Assembly: GCF_003634095.1 (NCBI RefSeq)
Contig: NZ_RBIR01000004.1
Location: 186,001-250,000 of the forward strand
Reading direction: 5' to 3'
Length of the DNA stretch: 64,000 nucleotides
Source: Arthrobacter oryzae
GTDB taxonomy: Bacteria; Actinomycetota; Actinomycetes; Actinomycetales; Micrococcaceae
Below, piece by piece: positions 33,098 to 42,184 of the stretch. The notes under the pieces were generated by a model that saw nothing but the letters and a program-made list of their open reading frames with translations, was not told where the DNA came from and ran no database searches. The position numbers were made by a program, and so were the translations under genes. The stretch's first letter is position 1. Each line of letters begins with the position of its first letter.

Positions 33098-33667
33098 AAG
33101 GAGCGATCGAACGAAATCATCGACGCCGCCTATGTGTGCTTCACCCGTCACGGGGCACGCCGGACGACTATGAACGACCTGGCGGACCAGGCCGGCATTT
33201 CCCGTCCGGCGCTCTACCAGTACTTCCGGAGCAAGGAGGACGTGTTCCGGTCGCTGGTGGATCGCCTGCTGGCCGGCGCACTTTCGGCCTCCGAACGTGC
33301 GGCGGAATCAGACGGGCGGCCCGAGGACCGGCTGGCTGGGATTCTGCTCGCGAAACTGGCCCTTGTGATGCAGGTCTGGCGCGATAGCCCGGCACACGCG
33401 GCAGAGCTCCTCAGTGTGGACACCCGCGGGTCAGCCGAAGTGCTGGGCCGCTACGAGGAGTCCATGCGCGATCTGCTCATCCGCACGCTCCACGAGTCTT
33501 ATCCCGCAACGGATGCCCGCGAAGCGGCCGAGATGCTGCTGGCTTTCACCCGCGGCCTGGAGGCGGGGGTCTCCGACCCCGCAGCCCTGCCCGACCGCCT
33601 GCGCCGGGGCGTCGGAATCTTCGTCGCCGGCCTCCCCACCCTCACCTCTGCAAAGGAACAATCATGA
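33095..33667 (+). CDS. TetR-family repressor
   Basis: A 190-residue regulator with a typical TetR N-terminal HTH (about 4-50: IIDAAYVCFTRHGARRTTMND, ISRPALYQYFRSKEDVFRSL) and a helical ligand-binding domain. The ATG at 33095 lies inside a palindrome and has no ribosome-binding site, suggesting a leaderless message; longer starts upstream lack support. The stop overlaps the start of the SDR gene by four bases, and a SRPBCC gene follows, so the repressor probably controls its own three-gene operon. Confidence 0.92.
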   Translation: MKERSNEIIDAAYVCFTRHGARRTTMNDLADQAGISRPALYQYFRSKEDVFRSLVDRLLAGALSASERAAESDGRPEDRLAGILLAKLALVMQVWRDSPAHAAELLSVDTRGSAEVLGRYEESMRDLLIRTLHESYPATDAREAAEMLLAFTRGLEAGVSDPAALPDRLRRGVGIFVAGLPTLTSAKEQS

Positions 33668-34500
33668 CCACTGCTGTACTGATCACAGGTGCGTCGTCCG
33701 GCATCGGCCGTGCGAGCGCCGAACGGCTCCTCCGGCGGCCCGGGTTCGCCGTGTACGCCACCGCCCGGCGGCGGGAAGCGATCGCCGACCTGGCGGCGGC
33801 AGGGGCGAAGGTCCTGGCGCTCGATGTCACCGACGAGGATTCGATGGCACACGCCGTCCACACCGTCCAGGAACAGCACGGCAGCGTCGGGGTCCTCGTC
33901 AACAACGCCGGCTACGGCGAATACGGGACCATCGAGGAGACGGGAATGGACGCGGTCAGGCGGCAGTTCGAGACGAACGTTTTCGGTTTCTCGCGGATGA
34001 TCCAACTGGTCCTTCCGGGGATGCGCGCCGCCGGTTCCGGCCGGATCGTGAACATCGGCTCGATGGGCGGCCGGGTCACCTTCCCGGTCGGCGGCTACTA
34101 CCACGCCACCAAATATGCGGTGGAGGCCATCACGGACGCGCTGCGCTTCGAAGCCGCCCCCTTTGGGATCCGGGCCGCCCTGATCGAACCTGGCCTGATC
34201 CGCACCGGCTTCGGCGCCATGGCATCACAGACCATGGCAGCCTCCGGACATCCCGCCGGCCCGTACGCGGCGCTTCGGGCTGCCGCGGACGAGCAAATGG
34301 TCTCGGCCTACGCCTCCACGGTCCTGGCCGCCGAACCGGACGCCGTCGCCAAGGCTGTCGAGCGCGCGGCGACGGCCCGCCGGCCCCGCGCCCGTTACGC
34401 CATCACACCAGCCGCCAAGACCATCATCCATTCCCGTCGCCTGCTTGGCTCCGGAATATTCGACAGCTACCTTCGCCTACAGTTCAGGAGCACCAAGTGA
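33664..34500 (+). CDS. Short-chain dehydrogenase/reductase
   Basis: A 278-residue classical SDR oxidoreductase. NAD(P) motif TGASSGIG (8-15) with R-rich ATARRRE following (suggesting NADP(H)), NNAG (about 79-82), catalytic Ser in NIGSMGGR and YHATK for Tyr/Lys (about 154-158). Substrate unknown; the family acts on sterols, lipids and xenobiotic alcohols. Start overlaps tetR by four bases and its own stop overlaps the SRPBCC start. Confidence 0.92.
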   Translation: MTTAVLITGASSGIGRASAERLLRRPGFAVYATARRREAIADLAAAGAKVLALDVTDEDSMAHAVHTVQEQHGSVGVLVNNAGYGEYGTIEETGMDAVRRQFETNVFGFSRMIQLVLPGMRAAGSGRIVNIGSMGGRVTFPVGGYYHATKYAVEAITDALRFEAAPFGIRAALIEPGLIRTGFGAMASQTMAASGHPAGPYAALRAAADEQMVSAYASTVLAAEPDAVAKAVERAATARRPRARYAITPAAKTIIHSRRLLGSGIFDSYLRLQFRSTK

Positions 34501-34979
34501 GCCCCACCGGCAACTGGCCCGCACCCTTTGCCCCCTCAACGGGCCGGGTCTACGCCTACAACGAGATCCGCACGCATCTGCCCGCCGAGCAGCTTTGGCA
34601 GGTGCTCATCGACGCGGCAGCGTGGCCCCGCTGGTACCGCAACGCCCGCAACGTGAGCATTGACGGCGGCGGCCAACTGGAAGGTTCGTCGACCTTCACC
34701 TGGACCACCTTTGGTCTCCGCGTGGCCAGCACGGTCCGGGAGTTCGCCCCTTACAGCCGGCTGGCCTGGGAGGGTGCGGCGCGGGGTTCCTCCGGGTATC
34801 ACCGCTGGGACCTGCAGCCAACCGCCGACGGCGGCACGCTGATCGTGACCGAGGAGGTCCAAACCGGGCTCATTGCGCGGCTCCTCGGGCCTGCGGTCAA
34901 ACGGAGCATCGAAAAGCAGCACCAGCACTGGCTCGAGGCCCTCGTCAGCACGGCGGAAGCCGGGACGAAAGCACTCTAG
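34497..34979 (+). CDS. SRPBCC-family lipid/polyketide-binding protein
   Basis: A 160-residue START/SRPBCC-fold protein: RVYAYNEIRTHLPAEQLWQVL at the N terminus, WPRWYRNARNV, then SSTFTWTTFGLRVAS and a C-terminal helix IEKQHQHWLEALV. The fold binds hydrophobic ligands. The GTG start overlaps the SDR stop (GTGA) and AGGAG lies six bases upstream. Its operon with an SDR and TetR suggests handling of a hydrophobic compound that may also be the TetR ligand. Confidence 0.85.
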   Translation: MSPTGNWPAPFAPSTGRVYAYNEIRTHLPAEQLWQVLIDAAAWPRWYRNARNVSIDGGGQLEGSSTFTWTTFGLRVASTVREFAPYSRLAWEGAARGSSGYHRWDLQPTADGGTLIVTEEVQTGLIARLLGPAVKRSIEKQHQHWLEALVSTAEAGTKAL

Positions 34980-35077
34980 GCGTTGTCCGCAGCAGGGACA
35001 GGCGTGCACCGAGGGAGGGCAGGTGCCCGGTGGTAATCGCCGCCGGGCACCTGCCTTTGCCGGTCTACCGGCCCCGC

Positions 35078-36535
35078 CTAGAACGGGTACGGGGCGATGT
35101 CCGGCCGCACCGTCAGCCACTGGATTTCCGTGAAGGACTCCATGTTGGCGTGATGGCCGCCGATCCGGGAACCGTTGCCCGAGGCCTTGACTCCGCCGAA
35201 GGGCGAGTTGGCCTCGTCGGACACGGTCTGTTCGTTGATGTGGACCTTGCCGGAGTCGAGCCGGTCCGCGATCGTCATGGCCATGCCCACATCGCCCAGA
35301 ATCCCGATCGAGAGTCCGTATTCGTTGTCATTGGCCAACGCCACGGCCTCGTCCACGGTGGAGAACTTCATTACCGGGGCGACGGGGCCGAAGATCTCGT
35401 CCTTCCACGCAGGGCTCGCCAGATCGAGATCGGCGAGCACCGTGGGCTGGTAGAAGCGGCCGTCATGGCTGCCGCCCGCGGCCAGCCGCGCGCCGCCCTG
35501 GACCGCGTCCTGGACGATCGTGTCCACCCGGTGGAGTTGCTTGTCGTCGATCACCGGGCCCAGCGCCACCGTTCCGCTTTTAGGATCGCCCACCGGCAGG
35601 TGCCGGGCCTTTTCCGCGAGGGCGCTGACGTAGTCCTCATAGATGTCCTCGTGCACGATGTGCCGGCCCGCCGCCATGCAGATCTGGCCCTGGTGCATGA
35701 AGGAGCCAAACGCGGCGGCGGAAACGGCTTTGGGGAAGTCGACGCCGGGCAGCACGATCATCGCGTTGTTTCCGCCGAGTTCCAGATGGGCCCGTTTGAG
35801 CAGCCGGCCGGCGGCCTCGCCCACCTTGCGGCCCGCCGCCGTCGAGCCCGTGAAGGCGATGACGCGGACCTCGGGTGCCTCCACAACCGCGGTGCCGATC
35901 TCGGCGCCTCCTGGCAGCAGGGACAGCAGGCCGGGCGGAAGGCCAGCCTCTTCGAACACCCGGACCAGTGTGACTCCGCCGCAGACCGCCGTTCGCGGGT
36001 CAGGTTTGAGCAGTACGGCGTTGCCAAGGGCCAGCGCCGGGGCGACGGCGCGGATGGAGAGGATGAGCGGGAAGTTGAAGGGCGCGATTACAGAAACAAC
36101 GCCGACGGGGCGGCGCCGGGCGAAGGACCAGCGGTTCTCGTTCGAGGTCAGGACGTCGCCGGCCGGGAGCGATGGCAGGGCGGACGCGTCGTAGCACTCG
36201 TTGGCCGCGATGTGGGTTTCCAGCGCCGCTTTGGGCGGGATGCCGCCGGATTCCCGGACGATCCAGTCCTGGATTTCCGCGCCATGTTCCTCCCAGAGCT
36301 GTCCCGCGCGGCGCAGCACGGCGGCGCGGTCCTCCGGATTGCGGGCGGCCCATTCCTTCTGCGCTTTCGCGGCCGCGGCGGCGGCCTCGCGGACATCCGC
36401 CGCGGAGGCCACGCCGTAGCGGCCCAGTGTCTCGCCGGTGGCGGGCTCGACGGCGCCGGCGGTCCCTCCGCCGCCGGAGCGCCAGCCATTGAGATAGATC
36501 TTGCCGTCCCAGAGGGCGGGGTCGAGCAGGGACAT
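35078..36535 (-). CDS. NAD-dependent aldehyde dehydrogenase, benzaldehyde dehydrogenase type
   Basis: A 485-residue ALDH. Visible elements: substrate/NAD segment VIAPFNFPLILSIRA, FTGSTAAGRKVGEAAG, catalytic Glu in LELGGNNAM, catalytic Cys in GQICMAAGRH, and C-terminal SPFGGVKASGNG. It resembles XylC-like benzaldehyde/vanillin dehydrogenases; the substrate is inferred only. Start 36535 has AAGGA upstream, and the frame continues to 36637 without a better site. Single gene, divergent from the flavodoxin. Confidence 0.88.
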   Translation of the reverse strand: MSLLDPALWDGKIYLNGWRSGGGGTAGAVEPATGETLGRYGVASAADVREAAAAAAKAQKEWAARNPEDRAAVLRRAGQLWEEHGAEIQDWIVRESGGIPPKAALETHIAANECYDASALPSLPAGDVLTSNENRWSFARRRPVGVVSVIAPFNFPLILSIRAVAPALALGNAVLLKPDPRTAVCGGVTLVRVFEEAGLPPGLLSLLPGGAEIGTAVVEAPEVRVIAFTGSTAAGRKVGEAAGRLLKRAHLELGGNNAMIVLPGVDFPKAVSAAAFGSFMHQGQICMAAGRHIVHEDIYEDYVSALAEKARHLPVGDPKSGTVALGPVIDDKQLHRVDTIVQDAVQGGARLAAGGSHDGRFYQPTVLADLDLASPAWKDEIFGPVAPVMKFSTVDEAVALANDNEYGLSIGILGDVGMAMTIADRLDSGKVHINEQTVSDEANSPFGGVKASGNGSRIGGHHANMESFTEIQWLTVRPDIAPYPF

Positions 36536-36798
36536 GTCCTGTCCTTTCGTCGTCGGGTCGCGCTTGTGCACCGGCTGGTCGAATCCGAACCGGACCGGGC
36601 CCAGATCCATCTCATGTCGGCTGGCCGCCGTCGTCAAGAGCGCGGGACTAAAAGCACGGGACGAAAAAGTGCGCCAGACAAAAGGCGTCCGGCAAAAAGC
36701 GCGGCATTAAGAGTCGTCACGCAAGGACGCGGTGCCAACATGCCCCCGGGGGACCTTCGGCCGTATCGCTGCACAGCCGGAGCCTCACACCATGGAAC

Positions 36799-37344
36799 AT
36801 GGCCAAAATCTATATCCCCTACGGGACCGTTGAAGGACAGACGGCCCAGATTGCCGATTACATCGCCGAACTCCTCCGGGCGCACGGGCACCAGGCGGAG
36901 ACGGCGGACCTCAAGCATGCCGGCGACACCCTTCCGGAGGGCTATGACGGCGTGATCGTGGCGGCCTCGGTCCACATGGGCAAGCACGAGGGGCACGTCA
37001 AGGACTTCGTGAAGAAGAACCGTCCCGAGCTCGAGAGGCTGCGCTCCGCACTGGTCTCGGTCAGCCTGGCCGCCCACGGAGACGAGGAACACGCCGAGGG
37101 CTACGTGGAGAAGTTCGAGGAGGACACGGGGTGGCGGCCCACGCACGTCGGGTTGTTCGCCGGCGCGCTGCTCTATACCCACTACGGGTTCATCAAGAAG
37201 CACATGATGAAGAGGATCGCCAGCGACAAAGGCTCCATGGATACCGACACCACCCGTGACTATGTCTACACCGAGTGGGACGGCGTCCAGCGGTTCACCG
37301 AGGACTATCTGGCGTGGCTGGCGCAGCCGGCCGGTCAGGCGTAG
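36799..37344 (+). CDS. Flavodoxin-domain protein, HemG-like
   Basis: A 181-residue flavodoxin-fold protein. The FMN phosphate loop is YGTVEGQT (8-15), with VIVAASVHMGKHEGHVKDFV and GALLYTHYGFIKKHMMKRIA typical of menaquinone-dependent protoporphyrinogen dehydrogenase (HemG). It may carry electrons from protoporphyrinogen IX to menaquinone or be a general FMN redox protein. Stand-alone gene. Confidence 0.82.
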   Translation: MAKIYIPYGTVEGQTAQIADYIAELLRAHGHQAETADLKHAGDTLPEGYDGVIVAASVHMGKHEGHVKDFVKKNRPELERLRSALVSVSLAAHGDEEHAEGYVEKFEEDTGWRPTHVGLFAGALLYTHYGFIKKHMMKRIASDKGSMDTDTTRDYVYTEWDGVQRFTEDYLAWLAQPAGQA

Positions 37345-37359
37345 GCGCGGGAACCGGGT

Positions 37360-38052
37360 TCAGGAGCAGGCGTAGGGCGGGACCGTGTCGCCGGCGGCGA
37401 AGGGCTTGAACCACTGCTCGAAGCCCAGTTCGTCAGCGTCGTCCTCGAGGACGTCGAGGCTGTCGGAGTAGAGCGCTTCACTGTCGGCATCCTCCAAGAG
37501 GACTTCCTCGACGTCGGCCCGCCAGTCCTCCGGCAGCTCCAGTTCGTAGATGTCCTCGGTGATTTCGGCCTGGTCGAGCAGGCAACGGACAGCAAGCTCG
37601 GCGGCCAGGCATCCGGGGGTGGTCCAGCCCCGGGCCAGGGTTGCCGTGACGTCTGCGGCGACGACGATGAACTTCCGGGTGAACTTCGCGTCGTAGCTGG
37701 CCGCGAATTGCGGCGGCAGCGAGGACAGGACCGAGGTTCCGGCGATGTCGGCCGCGGTGACAGTGTCCAAGTTGCTGAGCGTGTCGAGGTCGCGGAACAA
37801 CTGGTCGATGAGGATGCTCGATGAATTCCACAGGAGCCCGGCCAGCAGGCGGGTCTGGCGGACGGCTTGCTGGCGGTCCTGCGGCGGGACGGCTGCCATT
37901 TCGGCCAAGTCCTCCGGGTCAAACTGGAGCCGCTGCTCGGCCGTCATGTCGTCCGGGTGCGGGTCGAGTCCAAGCAGCTCCAGGCTCAGGCCGGTGAGTT
38001 TCCCGGCGTCGGCCAGCAGTTCTTCGGTGATGTCGTCGTCGTCGGCGCTCAT
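37360..38052 (-). CDS. Acidic hypothetical protein
   Basis: A 230-residue soluble protein, strongly acidic at both ends (MSADDDDITEELLAD; a C-terminal stretch rich in Asp and Glu). The middle (about 60-175) is helical with QQAVRQTRLLAGLLWNSSSI and a hydrophobic KFIVVAADVTATLARGW. No catalytic motif, signal peptide or membrane segment is seen and no family was recognised. It stands alone between the flavodoxin and a membrane protein gene. Confidence 0.7.
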   Translation of the reverse strand: MSADDDDITEELLADAGKLTGLSLELLGLDPHPDDMTAEQRLQFDPEDLAEMAAVPPQDRQQAVRQTRLLAGLLWNSSSILIDQLFRDLDTLSNLDTVTAADIAGTSVLSSLPPQFAASYDAKFTRKFIVVAADVTATLARGWTTPGCLAAELAVRCLLDQAEITEDIYELELPEDWRADVEEVLLEDADSEALYSDSLDVLEDDADELGFEQWFKPFAAGDTVPPYACS

Positions 38053-38123
38053 GGCCCCGATGCTACCCGCCGTTTGGCCGCGGTCCGATTCGCGTTACGC
38101 GGCAGGGGCAGAAACGGAGGATC

Positions 38124-38756
38124 TCAGGTGGCGGCGGCCCGCTGCTTCCCGGACGCGGGGCTGCCGTGGGCCATCCTGGCGGCGATGACGTAACTGATTC
38201 CCGCGATCAGGGGGACGACGCTTGCCGCCGTGAGCGATGCGACGGGGCCGGATCGGGCAATCAGCGTGATGACGAGCGGGAGCACGCCCAGGGACGCGAG
38301 CAGCCAGCCGCCCAGCGCGGTGCGTTTCAGGCCGAGGACGGCGGCCGGGAACGCCAGCGCCACGACACTGACAGCAATGACGGGTCCGTTGTCGCTGACG
38401 AAGCTGCGCAGCGCGGCGGGGTCGAAGGCCAGCCAGATACAGGCCGCGATGAAAGCTGAGGAGAGGGCGAGCAGGAGGGGAGCGGTGGGGGCCGGCCAGA
38501 ACCAGGCCCCGGCCGCCAGGATGAGCATCGGCACCACCCAGGCGAGCGTCAAGAGCAGCCCCGCGGTTCCCCCCGGGGCCTGCAGGGTGTCACCGACGAT
38601 GACCACTGCGGCGAGGACCGTGAACACTGCCATGATGACTGCCCCGGTGCGCAGCAGAACCGTGGCCCGCTGCTGCGGATCCTTGTCGCGCGTCATGATG
38701 ATCACGATCGCGAACACCAGGATCGCGCCGAGCGCCAAAATAACCGGGACGTTCAT
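38124..38756 (-). CDS. Multi-pass membrane protein, function unknown
   Basis: A 210-residue hydrophobic protein with about six transmembrane segments (starting near residues 4, 37, 65, 95, 125 and 155). No motif for transport or catalysis was seen. The C terminus is short and basic. The 254 bases beyond its start to the NUDIX stop hold no gene; they mark the left edge of a more AT-rich block. Confidence 0.7.
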   Translation of the reverse strand: MNVPVILALGAILVFAIVIIMTRDKDPQQRATVLLRTGAVIMAVFTVLAAVVIVGDTLQAPGGTAGLLLTLAWVVPMLILAAGAWFWPAPTAPLLLALSSAFIAACIWLAFDPAALRSFVSDNGPVIAVSVVALAFPAAVLGLKRTALGGWLLASLGVLPLVITLIARSGPVASLTAASVVPLIAGISYVIAARMAHGSPASGKQRAAAT

Positions 38757-39010
38757 GGGATGCCTCCTGCAGACGAACGGAGCCTAAGCCCATTGCATCC
38801 CCGCCCTGGTGGCGGTGCCAAGGGGAGAAAGGCCCGCTTCGGGCTGTTGGGAGGCCCTGATCGTCCTGAGGTCCCGGCCCCTGGCCAGGTGAGCGACTGG
38901 AGCCTCGTGCCGGCATTTCCAGCGAAAGTAACTTACGTTGGCTTCCGGACATTGGGGCGCTCTAACAATTTTCCCCGAGGACGTCCATAGGAGTCCGCGC
39001 CATATGCGCC

Positions 39011-39550
39011 CTATAGGCGATGATGCAGTCGGATCAGTGTACAGGCGGCGACAGTAAAGCTATCTTCAACCTGCCCCAGCCTAATCATTTGCTCCAGATC
39101 CTCAAATGTGACCCAGCATATGGATTCGACCTCGTTGATGTCCTCAGGGCCGTCCATTGGCGCATGGACGGCAGCAGCGACAACAGCAGCCCGAGTGCTT
39201 TGCATGCCGGAATCGGGCGCAAGGAACCCTATAACTTCTATATCCGCACTCGATATTCCAAGTTCTTCCCGGAGCTCGTTACGAGCGGTGTCTTCTACAC
39301 CCAGTCCTTGCGAAAATCCGCGAGGGAGCTCCCATACAAGCTGACCGAGTGCATACCGGAAAGTTCGAACCAGTGCTATCCGGCCCTCGTACATAGCGAC
39401 AAGCACTACCGGCGCACCTGGCATCGCCGACTGTAGGCGGACATATCGCCCGGATGAGCCATCGGGAAATTCCACATCGTCGTCGTAAAGCTCGATGAAC
39501 TGATTGGAATACGCGAGTCGCTCGCGGATCTGCTTAACTTCATGTTTCAC
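39011..39550 (-). CDS. NUDIX hydrolase, ADP-ribose-pyrophosphatase-like, atypical box
   Basis: A 179-residue protein with NUDIX fold features: FIELYDDDVEFPDGSSGRYV, then LVWELPRGFSQGLG and VEDTARNELREELGIS at about 72-100. The catalytic glutamates of the REUxEE part are kept (NELREELG), but Arg is replaced by Asn and the loop before it is one residue shorter than the consensus, so the first Glu position is altered. A nucleoside-diphosphate-linked substrate such as ADP-ribose is likely. The GTG start at 39550 overlaps the stop of the upstream 513-residue gene (GTGA) with GGGAG eight bases before; translation is coupled. Confidence 0.85.
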   Translation of the reverse strand: MKHEVKQIRERLAYSNQFIELYDDDVEFPDGSSGRYVRLQSAMPGAPVVLVAMYEGRIALVRTFRYALGQLVWELPRGFSQGLGVEDTARNELREELGISSADIEVIGFLAPDSGMQSTRAAVVAAAVHAPMDGPEDINEVESICWVTFEDLEQMIRLGQVEDSFTVAACTLIRLHHRL

Positions 39551-41088
39551 GGGCGGATCTCCCGGCAATATACGAGTTGCCCGAGGGAGGTGCGTGCGTT
39601 TCTATGCAAAGCCCGCTGCGCCAACTTTCGTTTGACTGGAAGAACCCCGGCGGCCAGCCCTGCCGCACCAACGCCAAGCCAAGGGTTGATTGTCCCCGTG
39701 AGGTATTCTGTGGCGTTGGCCAGCAGCGCAGCCCCCATCGGCAAGGCCACCCGGACGCCACCCAGCCTGTCCCTGTCTACGGCGCATTTTCCCGACAAAG
39801 CATCTGCTATCAAGACAACGTGTGCGCCCACTGCATCGTTGACGGCGGACTTCTCGCCTCGGTCAACGGCCGCCTGTATCTTATCGATCCCGGCCTGCCA
39901 CCGCGGCTCCGTCCGAATCTGGAGGACCGCTTCGAACGCTTCCCGCATCAACGTACGGTGGGTATCCTTCTTGCGCTTGAACACGCCCATGGCAGACCTT
40001 TGGGCTTCGTGGTCAGCAACGTCTATGTGGACTTCTAGGTGGGGCCCGTCACTGGCACTGTCGCTTACGACTGCCGGCCAGGGGTCCTGTCCCATGGCGC
40101 AGGCTCGTGACCAGAGGGCAAGCTGTTGAACCGCGAGTTCCCGCACCGCCGTTGCCGGGCGGCTCATCGGCGTAGAGAAGGAAGCCGAATCGAGGCTCAT
40201 GGAATCCACGGTGACTTGGTTGTACAGCGTGTTTACGACCTCTCGTACGAGGCCAATTGACTCGGAGCCGACTAGCGACTCCGCTGATTCGGTCGCTCCA
40301 TGCCATTTCCAATGGCCATAGAGGAGGCTTCGATCCGTAAATGGGCTAGGCGTTCTTGCCTCTCGCTGTAGTGTGCGTAACGCCCGGATTACCCCGTCAA
40401 TTTCTGGCTTGTCCCTGTAGCCTCGAGTTTCCAATGCTTCCAGAAAGGGAGAGGAAGTATCAAGAAGGGGGGACAGCATGGCTCCGAGGCCAGGGGAAAT
40501 TGCCGCGCTGGCGGGCTTGACCTCCAAAACCTTGATCCGTCGATCCGGACTGGCTCGGTTAGCTTCCCCGAACCACGTCCAAAGGTCTCTGAATAGGGGC
40601 GCCCGAACATCTCCCAGAAGCCTCGTAAAAGAGTCAATTGAACCTTGTTGCACATCATTGGCAATCGTCCGCAGTTCCCGCCTGTCGTGCAGGTCGGGAT
40701 ACAGGGAGCTGTAGAAGGGCCGGACCTCAGGCGCGGCCGGTGCCATACGGCGGAGGGTTGAGGCGACGGACTCGGCAAATGAATCCGCATTATGCAAGTG
40801 GAGCATGATCGGGGCCGTCTCGACGCTGTCGAGCGACGTTGCGGGAATGGCGACAGCGTCGTGGGCAGCCATGAAGTCGACGAGCACCTTTTGGAACGCA
40901 TATGAGTCGAATGCAAAAGACTGCTGAATGGCGATGTCGCGGCCAAGGGCGATATTTAGGAGTGTTTCGATGAATAATTGCGCGTGCGCCTCGTCGCCCC
41001 CGGTCGCCTTTACGGCTGTGGGGTCCCAGCGAGATCTAATGGAGTCGGTCGACTCAAGATAGTGAACTGGTCGTCGCATTTCCTCCAC
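39547..41088 (-). CDS. 513-residue protein of unknown family, coupled to the NUDIX gene
   Basis: No domain was recognised. It is soluble-looking for about 430 residues, with segments such as VLEVKPASAAISPGLGA, KWHGATESAESLVGSESIGL and HLEVHIDVADHEAQ. Near the C terminus (about 445-490) lie one or two moderately hydrophobic stretches (VRVALPMGAALLANATEYL; NPWLGVGAAGLAAGVLP), so it may touch the membrane. The GTG at 41088 has AGGGAGG upstream. Composition and codon use are less GC-biased than in flanking genes. It forms a coupled operon with the NUDIX gene and is divergent from the K+ channel gene (108-base gap). Confidence 0.75.
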   Translation of the reverse strand: MEEMRRPVHYLESTDSIRSRWDPTAVKATGGDEAHAQLFIETLLNIALGRDIAIQQSFAFDSYAFQKVLVDFMAAHDAVAIPATSLDSVETAPIMLHLHNADSFAESVASTLRRMAPAAPEVRPFYSSLYPDLHDRRELRTIANDVQQGSIDSFTRLLGDVRAPLFRDLWTWFGEANRASPDRRIKVLEVKPASAAISPGLGAMLSPLLDTSSPFLEALETRGYRDKPEIDGVIRALRTLQREARTPSPFTDRSLLYGHWKWHGATESAESLVGSESIGLVREVVNTLYNQVTVDSMSLDSASFSTPMSRPATAVRELAVQQLALWSRACAMGQDPWPAVVSDSASDGPHLEVHIDVADHEAQRSAMGVFKRKKDTHRTLMREAFEAVLQIRTEPRWQAGIDKIQAAVDRGEKSAVNDAVGAHVVLIADALSGKCAVDRDRLGGVRVALPMGAALLANATEYLTGTINPWLGVGAAGLAAGVLPVKRKLAQRALHRNARTSLGQLVYCREIRP

Positions 41089-41184
41089 GAGCCTCCCTAG
41101 ATTCAGCTGGGCTTGACTCTAGCATCGGTCGGAGCTGGCGGCCGAGTGCGATGTAGTGGGGAACCCGCGGCGGAATTCGTGACT

Positions 41185-41196
41185 TAGCATGCACCG
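41185..41196 (+). promoter_or_regulatory. Probable -10 of a leaderless K+-channel message
   Basis: TAGCAT (41185-41190) ends six bases before the ATG at 41197, and no ribosome-binding site is present. Transcription would begin at or next to the start codon. The 108-base spacer is shared with the divergent 513-residue gene. Confidence 0.45.
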
Positions 41197-41916
41197 ATGA
41201 CTCAACAACTCTGGCGCCGGTATACGGAATGGCCCCTCCTTCTAGCCGCTGTCGTTTTCCTAGCGGCTTATTCCTTCGAAGTCATTGGCAACCTGCGAGA
41301 ACAAGATGCCGGATGGATTGAGACTGCCGTCTGGGTGACATGGGTGTTGTTCGTAGTCGACTACATCGCCAACCTCGCACTTGCGCCACTACGGGGCCGG
41401 TGGTTCGTTCGAAACCTTCACGAGCTAGTAATTCTGGCCCTGCCGGTCCTCCGGCCTCTGCGCCTGCTCCGGCTTGTGACCCTCCTCAAGGTCGTGCACA
41501 GGGCTGCGGGCAACGCCCTGCGAGGGCGCATCCTCACCTACGTCCTCGGTTCCGCTGTGTTACTGACCTATGCGGGCGCGCTCGCCGTCCTCGACGCCGA
41601 GGAGAACGCCGGCGGTGCCAACATAAGGACATTTGGCGATGCCATGTGGTGGGCGTTGACGACGATTACCACGGTTGGGTATGGAGATCATTACCCGGTC
41701 ACGACCATGGGCCGGTTCGTCGCGGCCGGTCTCATGATCGGGGGCATTGCTGTCTTAGGCGTGGTCACGGCTTCGGTGGCGTCCTGGCTGGTGGAGCAAG
41801 TGTCAAAGGATACCGCTGCGGAGGTTGAGGCTGCCGAAGCTCCCTTGCGGGTGGAATTGGCCAGACTATCGGAGCAGGTTGAGCGCCTTACCTCGCTACT
41901 TGAGCGGCAAAGTTGA
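41197..41916 (+). CDS. Voltage-gated-type potassium channel
   Basis: A 239-residue membrane protein with the K+ selectivity filter TTVGYGD (about 158-164). Transmembrane segments precede it, including an S4-like voltage-sensor helix with spaced arginines (RPLRLLRLVTLLKVVHR, about 87-103), then pore helix and S6. The C terminus (about 200-239) is a charged heptad-like coiled coil, probably for tetramer assembly. No RCK/TrkA-N or cyclic-nucleotide domain is present. It lies in the AT-richer block, divergent from the 513-residue/NUDIX pair. Confidence 0.9.
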   Translation: MTQQLWRRYTEWPLLLAAVVFLAAYSFEVIGNLREQDAGWIETAVWVTWVLFVVDYIANLALAPLRGRWFVRNLHELVILALPVLRPLRLLRLVTLLKVVHRAAGNALRGRILTYVLGSAVLLTYAGALAVLDAEENAGGANIRTFGDAMWWALTTITTVGYGDHYPVTTMGRFVAAGLMIGGIAVLGVVTASVASWLVEQVSKDTAAEVEAAEAPLRVELARLSEQVERLTSLLERQS

Positions 41917-41956
41917 TGCCATCGCGTCGTGAGGTGGGCAACGGGGCCGGCCGGCT

Positions 41957-42184
41957 TTACAGACGGTTGAACTCCTGCTGCCACCGTGCCTTATCCCACC
42001 GCTCCTGCAGCTTTCGGTCCATGGTCCATTTACTCTCCCATGTGTCGAAGTTGGCCCTGAAGGTCGGCACATAGTAACTGGAGCCCTTGCGGCGGGTTCT
42101 CTTCTTGAGCCTCAGCATGAGGCCGAGCAGGATCCACACTGCGATGAGAATTACGACCAGGAAGAATATCGTCTCCACGGGCAA
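41957..42184 (-). CDS. Small single-pass membrane protein, function unknown
   Basis: A 75-residue protein: one N-terminal hydrophobic helix (about 5-25, FFLVVILIAVWILLGLML), a basic stretch KKRTRRKG, then a Trp- and charge-rich tail (WESKWTMDRKLQERWDKARW). No family recognised. It converges on the K+ channel gene 40 bases away and is the right-hand member of the AT-richer block. Confidence 0.65.
   Translation of the reverse strand: MPVETIFFLVVILIAVWILLGLMLRLKKRTRRKGSSYYVPTFRANFDTWESKWTMDRKLQERWDKARWQQEFNRL

Noticed and set aside
39350..39380. GGTTCGAA-like T-loop as part of a tRNA
   Set aside because: It lies in the NUDIX coding frame and no cloverleaf can be built around it.
39551..39568. 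TTG start for the NUDIX gene
   Set aside because: GTG 39550 has a good ribosome-binding site and forms the usual GTGA overlap.
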